Shown: positions 7,027 through 15,149 of the stretch, in pieces
How the letters are laid out: every line of letters starts with the position of its first letter
Position numbering within the stretch: position 1 is the first letter of the stretch
Source of the DNA: CAYXZO01 sp964469505
GTDB lineage: Bacteria; Fidelibacterota; UBA8477; JABMPR01
Assembly (NCBI GenBank): GCA_964469505.1
Contig: CAYXZO010000032.1
Span: 1-28,664 of the forward strand
DNA length: 28,664 nucleotides
Reading direction: 5' to 3'
Notes under the pieces: model-generated
Told to the model about the DNA's origin: nothing
Database searches by the model: none
The model's input: only the letters and a program-made list of their open reading frames with translations
Position numbers and translations under genes: made by a program

Positions 7027-8034
7027 ATGCAAATCGGTGTAGTTGGCTCCGGCAGTTGGGGAATGACCTTGGCGTTACACCTCCAACGCCGGGGCCATAA
7101 AGTATGGGTTTGGTTCCGCCGGCGGGAATCTCTGGACACCGTATTAAGCCGACGCGAATTACCGGACTACCTACCCGGAGTGTCGATTCCCGAGGAAGTG
7201 CGCTGCACCTTTGACCTGGAAGAAGTAGTGCGTGACAAGGAAATGTTAGTGCTGGCGGTTCCTTCGCAAGCGGTGCGGCAGGTAGTTCAGAAGTTACGAA
7301 ACTATCTAGACAGTGACAGTCTGCTGGTCAACGTGGCTAAGGGAATTGAGATAACCACCCTGCGTCGCATGAGCGAAGTCATCCGGGAAGTCCTGGAAGG
7401 GGTCTCTTTTCGGGGACCGGTTACTTTGTCCGGTCCATCCCATGCCGAGGAAGTGGTTAAAGGAATGCCAACCACGGTGGTGGCCGCTTATCCGGAGGAA
7501 GAATTGGCTAAAGCCGTTCAGGACGCTTTCATCTCCCATACCTTCCGGGTTTATACCCATCACGACCAGTTGGGGGTGGAATTGGGTGGAGCGTTGAAGA
7601 ACGTCATCGCCATTGCGGCAGGTATGGTGGCCGGTTTGGGTTACGGAGACAATACCCTGGCGGCGTTGATTACCCGCGGCGCTTTTGAGATGACCCGCTT
7701 GGGAGTCAAGCTGGGGGCTGATGAACACACTTTCGCCGGTTTAAGCGGTTTTGGAGATTTGATTGTAACATGTCTCAGTCGCCATAGTCGTAATCGTTAT
7801 GTGGGTTACCAGATAGGGCAGGGGCACAAATTGTCTGAAATCTTAGCTGAGATGAAAATGGTAGCGGAAGGAGTGAAAACCAGCCAGGCAGTTGAGGCGC
7901 TAGCAGATAAAGCACAGGTGGAGATGCCCATTTGTCACCAGGTGTACGAAATTTTATTCCAAGATAAGGACCCCCAGCAAGCGGTGCAGGAACTCATGAC
8001 CCGCGACCCCGTCCCGGAGCATCACTCTATTTAA
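7027..8034 (+). CDS. gpsA: Glycerol-3-phosphate dehydrogenase [NAD(P)+]
   Basis: Reduces dihydroxyacetone phosphate to sn-glycerol-3-phosphate, the backbone of phospholipids. The N-terminal Rossmann fold has VVGSGSWGMTLA (residues 5-16); VNVAKGIE includes conserved K105; SGPSHAEEV precedes the C-terminal helical domain with LGGALKNVIAIAAGM, where K191 is the catalytic-type lysine; GFGDLIVTCLSRHSRNR is the phosphate-binding signature. The 335-residue length is standard. The start is ATG 18 bases after the acyl-CoA synthetase; no strong ribosome site is visible, so coupling is likely. A long intergenic gap follows, so this is probably the end of a two-gene unit. Confidence 0.96.
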   Translation: MQIGVVGSGSWGMTLALHLQRRGHKVWVWFRRRESLDTVLSRRELPDYLPGVSIPEEVRCTFDLEEVVRDKEMLVLAVPSQAVRQVVQKLRNYLDSDSLLVNVAKGIEITTLRRMSEVIREVLEGVSFRGPVTLSGPSHAEEVVKGMPTTVVAAYPEEELAKAVQDAFISHTFRVYTHHDQLGVELGGALKNVIAIAAGMVAGLGYGDNTLAALITRGAFEMTRLGVKLGADEHTFAGLSGFGDLIVTCLSRHSRNRYVGYQIGQGHKLSEILAEMKMVAEGVKTSQAVEALADKAQVEMPICHQVYEILFQDKDPQQAVQELMTRDPVPEHHSI

Positions 8035-8071
8035 GCCAAATCACAAGAAATAGTATTAAAAGTGGATTCTT

Positions 8072-8099
8072 TTGGAATCTGAGCCCCCGGGCATATATT
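8072..8099 (+). promoter_or_regulatory. Candidate promoter for the nrnA-ispH unit
   Basis: TTGGAA at 8072-8077 and TATATT at 8094-8099 with a 16-bp spacer form a plausible but imperfect sigma70-type promoter in the 125-bp gap after gpsA. Confidence 0.4.
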
Positions 8100-8103
8100 C
8101 CAC

Positions 8104-8129
8104 GATTTGCCATAATTAGACGGCAAATC
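8104..8129. repeat. Perfect 8-bp inverted repeat in the nrnA leader
   Basis: GATTTGCC (8104-8111) and GGCAAATC (8122-8129) flank a 10-base AT-rich loop. It lies just downstream of the candidate -10 and 13 bases before the AAAGGAG ribosome site. It could be a dyad operator or an mRNA hairpin. There is no T-run, so it is not a good terminator. Confidence 0.55.
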
Positions 8130-8159
8130 AGGGAAGGCCGATAAAGGAGTTTTATATAA

Positions 8160-9206
8160 ATGACAACTGACAAACTGCCTCGAGGGGGGATTAAGTCCGC
8201 GGGCAGGATGAATATGCGCGACTGGGCGCCAATTGTGGATTTAGTGAAGTGGGCAAAAAAAATAGTATTAACAGCCCATGAAGATGCGGATGGAGATGCC
8301 TTAGGGAGTGAACTAGCTCTGGCCCGGTTTTTAAAACGCCAAGGCAAGCAAGTTACGATTATCAACCCTACTCCGACCCGGTCCTCGCTAGAGTTTTTGG
8401 TAAAACCGGGTGAAGTTTTAGCCTGGGAAGAAAGACATCGGAAACTATTAGAAGCAGCGGACCTGGTAATGGCCTTTGATATCGGGGACTTTAATCGTTT
8501 GTTGGAAATAGGAAAGGTGATACAAAGAGCCCAGTTGAAGGCGGTGTCCATTGATCATCACGTGGGGGAGAAAGCACAGTTTAAGCATGTGATAGATGAT
8601 GCAGCTGCCAGTTCCACGGGTGTTCTGGTATTGGATCTGCTAAAAAAGCTGGAACCGGTACTTGAATTAACCCTGGATCTGGCTGAACCGTTGTACGTAG
8701 CGATTATGACAGATACGGGTAATTTCCGCTTTAATAATACCGATGAGGAGGCTTTTCAAGCCGCTTCCCAATTGGTAGCAGCGGGCGTACGACCATATGA
8801 TCTCTATGTCAAGTTGTACGAGGATATCAACACTCCGGGTCGTTTATATGTTTTGAAATTGATCCTGGAGCGCCTTCAATTCGCTGCTGAAGGACGTCTT
8901 GCTTGGGTTACCCTGCCCCGCGATCTATTGAATCGGAATCCTCAAGTTAGAGGTGACGACTTACATGGCCTTTCGGATTTTGTCCGCAGCATTAAAGGTG
9001 TCGAAGTAGGGTGTGTCATAACAGAAATGGAAAACGGACAAATCGACATCAGTATGCGTTCCAAGGGTACCATAAAAATCAACGGCGTCGCCTGTGCTTT
9101 CGGCGGTGGAGGTCATTTCTTTGCTGCTGGTTGCCAGCTGAAAGGTACTTTACCCGAGATTGAGCAGAAAGTAGTGAGCGCATTGCGTGAACAGATAGAG
9201 GGCTGA
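8160..9206 (+). CDS. nrnA: DHH-family phosphoesterase, NrnA-type oligoribonuclease/pAp phosphatase
   Basis: Mn-dependent hydrolase of short RNA oligonucleotides, linear dinucleotides or 3',5'-pAp. Motif I is HEDADGDALGS (residues 40-50; usually H..PDGDA.GS), motif III is SIDHHVGE (the DHH box, about residue 131), DTGNFRF follows, and the DHHA1 domain ends with FGGGGHFFAAG, the substrate-binding glycine motif. 348 residues is slightly long because of about 18 extra N-terminal residues. ATG at 8160 is chosen for AAAGGAG at 8143-8149; the alternative ATG at 8208 lacks a ribosome site. ispH starts directly at the stop. If cdaA at the window end is real, such an enzyme could also degrade pApA from c-di-AMP, which is inference. 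Confidence 0.9.
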   Translation: MTTDKLPRGGIKSAGRMNMRDWAPIVDLVKWAKKIVLTAHEDADGDALGSELALARFLKRQGKQVTIINPTPTRSSLEFLVKPGEVLAWEERHRKLLEAADLVMAFDIGDFNRLLEIGKVIQRAQLKAVSIDHHVGEKAQFKHVIDDAAASSTGVLVLDLLKKLEPVLELTLDLAEPLYVAIMTDTGNFRFNNTDEEAFQAASQLVAAGVRPYDLYVKLYEDINTPGRLYVLKLILERLQFAAEGRLAWVTLPRDLLNRNPQVRGDDLHGLSDFVRSIKGVEVGCVITEMENGQIDISMRSKGTIKINGVACAFGGGGHFFAAGCQLKGTLPEIEQKVVSALREQIEG

Positions 9207-10049
9207 ATGGGGCGTCTGGGATTGAAAATTACCCGTGCGGAACATGGTGGTTTCTGTTTTGGGGTACGGGACGCCTTGGATAAAGCGCGTACCGCAGCCC
9301 AGGAGTACGGTCAGGTTTATATGTTAGGCGACATAGTCCACAATGAGCGGGTAGTACAAAGTCTTGAAGCCGAAGGAGCCCGGGTAGTGGGAAATCTGGA
9401 CGAGGTCAAGGATGGGCCCGTTCTTTTCCGGGCCCACGGTACTCCACCGGAGGTATGGGAAGCGGCCCGCCAACGGGGTTTGCATATCATCGATGCTACC
9501 TGCCCGCTGGTGCATGAGATACACAAGGAAGTACGCAAGCTCCATGAGGAAGGTCGCACCATCATCATTATCGGCGATCACGGCCATGAGGAAGTTGAAG
9601 GGATCAGGGCACAGGTGCCTAAGGCTTATGTGGTGGCCGATAAAACCGAGGCTGAGGCTATACCCCGTTTGAAAAAGGCCGGGGTAGTATCCCAATCCAC
9701 CCAGATGATGCTCAATGTTCAGGAAATAATCAGTGTATTGCTGACCAAAGTGTTCGATCTGCGCTTCATTAACACGGTTTGTTTTCCCACCCGCCGTAAT
9801 CAGCAAGAAATCAGGGAACTTGCCGCCGCTAACGACGTGCTAATTGTAGTGGGATCGCGAACGAGTGCCAACACCAAGCGCCTGGTCAGGGTAGCGCAGG
9901 AACTGGGAGCGAAAGTGTATCAAGTGGAACAGGCGGCTGATATCCAAACGGATTGGTTCCGACCTGGTGATAAAGTGGGGGTCACCGCCGGAGCTTCTTC
10001 TCCCGAGGATTTAATCGCAGAAGTAGTCGATCGACTTTCGACATTATAA
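9207..10049 (+). CDS. ispH: 4-hydroxy-3-methylbut-2-enyl diphosphate reductase
   Basis: Last step of the MEP isoprenoid pathway: an iron-sulfur enzyme that makes IPP and DMAPP. The three cluster cysteines are C17 (HGGFCFGV), C99 (DATCPLV) and C192 (NTVCFPT). Active-site residues H45 (IVHNERVV), H77 (AHGTPPE), H127 and E129 (GHEEVEG) are present, as is the diphosphate-binding SRTSANT loop. The segment after the third cysteine is FPTRRNQQE rather than the usual ATxxRQ pattern. Length 280 is standard for the short form. ATG directly follows the nrnA TGA, with GAGGG at 9198-9202. dxs, the first pathway enzyme, is 1.5 kb downstream. Confidence 0.96.
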   Translation: MGRLGLKITRAEHGGFCFGVRDALDKARTAAQEYGQVYMLGDIVHNERVVQSLEAEGARVVGNLDEVKDGPVLFRAHGTPPEVWEAARQRGLHIIDATCPLVHEIHKEVRKLHEEGRTIIIIGDHGHEEVEGIRAQVPKAYVVADKTEAEAIPRLKKAGVVSQSTQMMLNVQEIISVLLTKVFDLRFINTVCFPTRRNQQEIRELAAANDVLIVVGSRTSANTKRLVRVAQELGAKVYQVEQAADIQTDWFRPGDKVGVTAGASSPEDLIAEVVDRLSTL

Positions 10050-10117
10050 ATTAACTTACTCCATGACCATTGAATTAATAAATCCAAAACAAACCAACCA
10101 CTCGAGGGATGGTAACT

Positions 10118-11002
10118 ATGATTGAAAAAGGTTCTTTTGAAGTTAAAGTGGGCCTGGCCGAAATGCTCAAAGGGGGAGTGATCATGGATGTCACAACCCC
10201 GGAACAGGCTCGCATCGCTGAAGAAGCGGGAGCCGCTGCGGTGATGGCTTTGGAGCGCATCCCCGCCGACATCCGGCGGGATGGGGGCGTGGCTCGGATG
10301 TCCGATCCGGCGATGATCAAAGAAATCCAGGCCGCCGTCTCAATTCCCGTAATGGCCAAATGCCGCATTGGTCATTTTGCTGAAGCCCAGATTCTAGAAG
10401 CTTTGGAAGTAGATTTTATCGATGAAAGTGAAGTACTGACACCTGCCGACGAGGAACACCACATTTGGAAAAAGGCTTTTAAAACCCCCTTCGTCTGTGG
10501 AGCGCGGGATTTAGGGGAGGCGTTACGGCGAATTGCGGAAGGCGCAGCTATGATACGTACTAAAGGAGAAGCGGGTACCGGCAATATCGTCGAAGCGGTA
10601 CGCCACATGCGAGCCATAATAGGTGCCATTAAAAAACTCACCACCATGTCGGAAGCCGAGCTAGTAGCTGAAAGCAAACGCATGGGAGCCCCTTTTGAAC
10701 TGGTCTATCAGGTGGCGCAGACTGGAAAACTGCCTGTACCCAACTTCTCAGCCGGTGGAATTGCCACGCCGGCCGATGCCGCTTTGATGATGCAACTGGG
10801 CGCTGAAGCGGTTTTCGTGGGCTCCGGTATCTTCAAATCCGAAGATCCCGCCGCCCGCGCCCGGGCTATTGTTCAAGCCGTGACCTACTATAATGACCCA
10901 AAGAAGCTGGCCGAGATCTCCTTCGGCCTGAAAGGAGCCATGCCGGGACTGGAAATTGAGACCCTGGCTCCGGAAGAGCGGCTCCAGGAGCGGGGCTGGT
11001 AA
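10118..11002 (+). CDS. pdxS: Pyridoxal 5'-phosphate synthase subunit PdxS
   Basis: Synthase subunit of the DXP-independent PLP pathway; it condenses ribose 5-phosphate, glyceraldehyde 3-phosphate and PdxT-derived ammonia. It is a (beta/alpha)8 barrel that assembles into a dodecamer. Counted from MIEKGSF, the two catalytic lysines fall at K81 (MAKCRIGHF) and K149 (IRTKGEAGTG), the same numbers as in the Bacillus enzyme, and D24 is conserved. This numbering and GAGGG nine bases upstream favour ATG 10118 over ATG 10109. 294 residues is typical. pdxT follows after two bases. The 68-bp gap after ispH shows no obvious terminator. Confidence 0.97.
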   Translation: MIEKGSFEVKVGLAEMLKGGVIMDVTTPEQARIAEEAGAAAVMALERIPADIRRDGGVARMSDPAMIKEIQAAVSIPVMAKCRIGHFAEAQILEALEVDFIDESEVLTPADEEHHIWKKAFKTPFVCGARDLGEALRRIAEGAAMIRTKGEAGTGNIVEAVRHMRAIIGAIKKLTTMSEAELVAESKRMGAPFELVYQVAQTGKLPVPNFSAGGIATPADAALMMQLGAEAVFVGSGIFKSEDPAARARAIVQAVTYYNDPKKLAEISFGLKGAMPGLEIETLAPEERLQERGW

Positions 11003-11004
11003 GC

Positions 11005-11601
11005 GTGGCCCCGTTAATCGGTGTCTTAGCGCTCCAGGGTGCTTTTCAACGGCACCTGGATATGCTGCGCCGCCTGGGGATTTCCGGACGATTAGTGCGT
11101 TACGCCGATGAGCTGAGACAATGTGACGGCCTGATAATTCCCGGCGGGGAATCTACTACCATGACCCGTTTGCTAGAGCGGGAAGGATTGTGGGAGCCAG
11201 TGGCCGAATTTTTAGAAAAAAAGCCGGTTTTCGGGACCTGCGCCGGGGCTATTCTTTTGGCCCGCACGGTCAAAGATCCCCGGGTCAAACCGTTTGGTCG
11301 CATCGAGATGGAAGCGGTGCGCAATGCTTACGGACGGCAGGTGGATTCTTTTACTACCGAGATAGCCATTCCGAAACTGCAGGTGGAGAGTTTTCCCGCG
11401 GTTTTTATCCGGGCGCCTAAATTTCTGGTTTTGCCGGAGGTGGAAATCCTGGCTGAATTAAAGGGAGAACCCGTACTAGTAAGACAGGGCTCCGCTCTAG
11501 CCGCAGCATTCCATCCCGAACTGACCCATCGGCTGGAGTTACATGCCTATTTCGTAGAGATGGTAACAAGAACTACGACGGTTGAGTTACATGAATCCTG
11601 A
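11005..11601 (+). CDS. pdxT: PLP synthase glutaminase subunit PdxT
   Basis: Class I-type glutamine amidotransferase that supplies ammonia to PdxS. The triad is visible: C79 in FGTCAGAI, H170 and E172 in FHPELT; IPGGEST (45-51) forms the oxyanion region. N-terminal IGVLALQGAFQRHL is the family opening. Length 198 is normal. The start is GTG, two bases after pdxS, so expression is probably balanced by coupling. The last 11 bases overlap dxs. Confidence 0.97.
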   Translation: MAPLIGVLALQGAFQRHLDMLRRLGISGRLVRYADELRQCDGLIIPGGESTTMTRLLEREGLWEPVAEFLEKKPVFGTCAGAILLARTVKDPRVKPFGRIEMEAVRNAYGRQVDSFTTEIAIPKLQVESFPAVFIRAPKFLVLPEVEILAELKGEPVLVRQGSALAAAFHPELTHRLELHAYFVEMVTRTTTVELHES

Positions 11602-13480
11602 ATTTCCGATTTTAACTAAGATCCAGAGTCCTGCGGATCTAAAGCAGCTTTCACTGGATGAGTTATCGCAACTTTGTCAGGAATTGCGTAGTTACATCAT
11701 TCAGGTAGTCTCTCAAACGGGGGGACATCTGGCGCCTACTCTAGGGGTGGTCGAACTTACGGTGGCGTTGCACCGGGTTTTTGATTCTCCCAAGGACAAA
11801 ATTGTGTGGGATGTCGGCCATCAGGCTTACGCCCATAAAGTGCTCACCGGCCGCCGGGAAGCTTTGAAGACCATTCGCCAATATGGGGGTATCAGCGGCT
11901 TTTTAAAACGAGAGGAAAGTGAGCACGATATTTTTGGTGCCGGTCACGCCTCCACTTCCATTTCCGCCGCCTTGGGAGTTGCTAAAGCGCGGGATATCAA
12001 AGGTGAAGATTACCAAGTGGTAGCCGTTATTGGTGACGGGGCCATGACCGGCGGTTTGGCTTTTGAAGGCCTGAATAATGTGGGGCAGCTCAGAACCCGC
12101 ATGTTGGTGATTCTTAACGATAACGAGATGTCCATTTCTCCCAACGTGGGAGCTATTTCCCACTATCTGCACAAGCTGGTGACCAACCCCATATACAATC
12201 GAGTCCGGGACGAAATCTGGAGGGTGAGCGGTACCTTACCCCTGGGAGAGAAGGTTCTGCGGCCAGGTCTGAAAAAGATAGAGGAGAGTCTGAAAAACCT
12301 ATTGGTGCCCGGAATTATTTTCGATGAAATGGGGCTGCGTTATTTTGGACCCATTCAGGGACATAATCTGCCCTTGTTGATCGAGACCCTGAATAAAATC
12401 AAAGATATCCAGACCCCGGTGCTGCTCCATGTACTTACCAAGAAGGGCAAAGGCCTGGAGGCGGCGGAAGCTGATCCGGTGCGATTCCACGGAGTCGGTC
12501 CCAACGGGCACAAGGAGGCCAAGAAACCCCAAGCACCGGCGTATCTAGAAATTTTCGGGCGCACGGTCGTGGAGTTGGCGGATAAAGATGCACGGGTAGT
12601 AACAATTACCGCCGCTATGCGGGAAGGAACCGGCCTGACGGAATTCTCGGAAAAGTACCCCAGCCGCTATTTCGATGTGGGAATCGCCGAAGGGCACGCC
12701 GTGACCTTTGCCGGGGGCCTGGCCTCCCAGGGATTGCGCCCCGTTGTGGCCATCTACTCCACTTTTCTGCAACGGGCCTATGACCACATCATTCACGATG
12801 TGGCTTTGCAAAAACTACCGGTGATTTTTGCCTTGGACCGGGCCGGACTGGTGGGACCCGACGGGCCCACCCATCACGGAGCTTTCGATCTTTCTTACCT
12901 GCAAACCGTACCGGGAGTGGTGATTGCTGCTCCTCGGGATGGTAACGAGCTGCGTAATTTGTTGCACACTGCTCTGGATTATGAAGGCGGTCCCTTTTTC
13001 GTGCGTTATCCCAAAGACAATTGCGTACGATATGACCCCCAAGCCCAGCCTGAAATTCTACCGATTGGTAGCTGGGAAGTTATAAACGATGGTCGGGAGG
13101 GGGCCATTGTGGCTGTAGGAGCCATGGTGGAAATAGCCCGACAGACGCTGGCTCGATTACCGTCGGAAATGCCTCAGCCAATGCTCGTCAATGCCCGTTT
13201 TATCAAGCCCTGGGACGAAGAGTTGCTGCGCAGATTGCTGACGGAATTGGGGTGGATTCTGGTTCTGGAAGAAAATACGGTTATGGGCAGTCTGGGTAAT
13301 CGAATTCAAGCTCTGGCCCAAGAGTTGGGGGTATCCTGTCAGGTGAGGAGCCATGCTCTACCGGACAGGTTTATCACCCACGGCTCACGTCCAGAACTGT
13401 TGCGGGAGGTGGGCCTGGATGAGGATGGTATTTTGGCCGACCTGAGGGCGTTGCAAAAGGAGGTGCTGCATGTCCACTGA
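11591..13480 (+). CDS. dxs: 1-deoxy-D-xylulose-5-phosphate synthase
   Basis: Thiamine-diphosphate enzyme that joins pyruvate and glyceraldehyde 3-phosphate to DXP, the entry to the MEP pathway and to thiamine synthesis. TGGHLAPTLG (H46), WDVGHQAY (H77), the ThDP/Mg motif GDGAMTGG (148-155) and NDNEMSIS are in the N-terminal domain; the transketolase pyrimidine domain shows FDVGIAEGHAVTFA with the catalytic-type glutamate and YSTFLQRAYDH; the C-terminal domain is intact. 629 residues is normal. ATG at 11591 overlaps pdxT by 11 bases; TTG at 11582 is an unlikely alternative. It shares its glyceraldehyde 3-phosphate substrate with PdxS and with the gap product encoded downstream. Confidence 0.97.
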   Translation: MNPEFPILTKIQSPADLKQLSLDELSQLCQELRSYIIQVVSQTGGHLAPTLGVVELTVALHRVFDSPKDKIVWDVGHQAYAHKVLTGRREALKTIRQYGGISGFLKREESEHDIFGAGHASTSISAALGVAKARDIKGEDYQVVAVIGDGAMTGGLAFEGLNNVGQLRTRMLVILNDNEMSISPNVGAISHYLHKLVTNPIYNRVRDEIWRVSGTLPLGEKVLRPGLKKIEESLKNLLVPGIIFDEMGLRYFGPIQGHNLPLLIETLNKIKDIQTPVLLHVLTKKGKGLEAAEADPVRFHGVGPNGHKEAKKPQAPAYLEIFGRTVVELADKDARVVTITAAMREGTGLTEFSEKYPSRYFDVGIAEGHAVTFAGGLASQGLRPVVAIYSTFLQRAYDHIIHDVALQKLPVIFALDRAGLVGPDGPTHHGAFDLSYLQTVPGVVIAAPRDGNELRNLLHTALDYEGGPFFVRYPKDNCVRYDPQAQPEILPIGSWEVINDGREGAIVAVGAMVEIARQTLARLPSEMPQPMLVNARFIKPWDEELLRRLLTELGWILVLEENTVMGSLGNRIQALAQELGVSCQVRSHALPDRFITHGSRPELLREVGLDEDGILADLRALQKEVLHVH

Positions 13481-15140
13481 TGATGCCCGGAAACGTTTTT
13501 ACCAGGCAAAAAAGGAATGGGAAGAGAAAGTAAAGCAGGCCCCGATGCGGGATTATGATTTCCAGACCATTTCGGGGATGGAGAATGAATTGCTGTACCT
13601 GCCCCGCAGCGAGGCCGATTATCAGGAATACATGGACAAGTTGGGTTTTCCGGGGGCTTATCCCTTTACCCGGGGGATTCATGCCAACATGTACCGTGGC
13701 CGGTTATGGACTATGCGCCAGTTCGCCGGGTTCGGTACTCCGGAAGACACCAACCGGCGTTTTAAATTTTTGTTGGAACAAGGGCAAACGGGCCTGAGCG
13801 TGGCTTATGATATGCCCACCCTTATGGGCTATGATCCAGACCACTCTTTATCCGAGGGAGAAGTGGGACATTGCGGGGTTTCCGTGGCCAGTATCGAGGA
13901 CATGGAAATCCTTTTTGATGGAATTCCCCTGGATCAGGTCAGCACTTCCATGACCATCAACGGCCCCGCCATTATTTTACTCGCTTTCTATATCATAGCC
14001 GCTGAGAATCAGGGGGTTTCACCCGATCAGTTACGGGGTACACTGCAAAATGATATCCTGAAGGAATATATCGCCCAAAAAGAGTTCATTTTTCCGCCGG
14101 ATCCCTCTTTGCGGCTCATAGTGGATATGATCGAGTGGTGTACCGAGCACATGCCCCTGTACAACACGATTTCCATATCCGGTTATCATATTCGAGAAGC
14201 CGGTTCCACCGCCGTGCAGGAGTTGGCTTTCACTTTAGCTGACGGTTTCACCTACATTGAAGCCTGTCTGGAGCGGGGGCTGGACATTGATCGGTTTGCT
14301 CCTCGGCTGAGTTTCTTCTTTAATTCCCATATCGACTTTTTCGAAGAGATCGCTAAGTTCCGGGCTGCTCGACGCATCTATGCCCGCCGTATGCGGGAAC
14401 GTTATGGTGCTAAAAATCCCCGCACCTGGATGTTGCGCTTCCATACTCAGACCGCCGGGCACTCTTTGACTGCTCAGCAACCAGAGAACAATATTGCCCG
14501 TACGGCTTTTGAGGCTTTGGCTGCAGTTCTGGGAGGAACTCAATCCCTGCACACCAATTCAATGGATGAAACTTTGGCCTTGCCTACCGAGAAGGCGGCG
14601 GAAATCGCCTTACGCACTCAACAGATCCTGGCTTTTGAAACCGGGGTCCCCAGCGTCATTGATCCCCTGGGCGGATCATACTATGTGGAGGCACTTACCG
14701 ATAAGATGGAGCAGGAAGCCGAGGCTTATTTCGAAAAGATTGAAGCCCTGGGGGGAGTGATACCAGCTATCGAGGCGGGATTCTTCCAGAAGGAAATATC
14801 ACAGGCCGCTTATGAGATTGCCCGCAAATATGAAACGGGACAGCGCTACCTGGTAGGGGTGAACAAGTTTGCCAAAAAGAACGAAAAGATCGAAATCCCT
14901 ATTCTGCAGATCGATCAGGCGGTAGAAATCCGTCAGCGGGAACGTATTCAAGAGTTTCGCGCCCGACGGGATGAAAACAAAACCCGGAAAGCTTTAGATA
15001 ATTTAGAAGAAGCTTGTCGTGAGGGGGCTAATGTCATGGAGCCTTTGCTGGAATGTGTCCGACAGAGGGCGACCCTAGGCGAGATAGTGGAAACGATGAA
15101 AAAAGTTTTCGGGGTTTACACTGAGGTCCCCGTTTTCTGA
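13470..15140 (+). CDS. Methylmalonyl-CoA mutase catalytic subunit, no B12 domain
   Basis: Interconverts methylmalonyl-CoA and succinyl-CoA with adenosylcobalamin. The substrate barrel is complete: FTRGIHANMYRGRLW, QFAGFGTPEDTN, GQTGLSVAYDMPT, QNDILKEY, SGYHIREAG and HTNSMDETLALPTEKA. Y75 and R215 (DPSLRLI) correspond to the residues that in this family select methylmalonyl-CoA over isobutyryl-CoA, which have Phe and Gln. The protein ends at residue 556 without the C-terminal cobalamin-binding domain, so a separate small subunit must be encoded elsewhere; none is in the window, nor are the epimerase or MeaB. A strong AAAAGGAGG at about 13455-13463, inside dxs, sets the ATG, with 11 bases of overlap. 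Confidence 0.93.
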   Translation: MSTDDARKRFYQAKKEWEEKVKQAPMRDYDFQTISGMENELLYLPRSEADYQEYMDKLGFPGAYPFTRGIHANMYRGRLWTMRQFAGFGTPEDTNRRFKFLLEQGQTGLSVAYDMPTLMGYDPDHSLSEGEVGHCGVSVASIEDMEILFDGIPLDQVSTSMTINGPAIILLAFYIIAAENQGVSPDQLRGTLQNDILKEYIAQKEFIFPPDPSLRLIVDMIEWCTEHMPLYNTISISGYHIREAGSTAVQELAFTLADGFTYIEACLERGLDIDRFAPRLSFFFNSHIDFFEEIAKFRAARRIYARRMRERYGAKNPRTWMLRFHTQTAGHSLTAQQPENNIARTAFEALAAVLGGTQSLHTNSMDETLALPTEKAAEIALRTQQILAFETGVPSVIDPLGGSYYVEALTDKMEQEAEAYFEKIEALGGVIPAIEAGFFQKEISQAAYEIARKYETGQRYLVGVNKFAKKNEKIEIPILQIDQAVEIRQRERIQEFRARRDENKTRKALDNLEEACREGANVMEPLLECVRQRATLGEIVETMKKVFGVYTEVPVF

Positions 15141-15149
15141 CGAGCGCCT

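Noticed and set aside
8027..8551. 174-codon minus-strand frame running through the gpsA-nrnA gap
   Set aside because: Most of it is antisense to nrnA, the product has no family features, and the gap contains + strand signals for nrnA.
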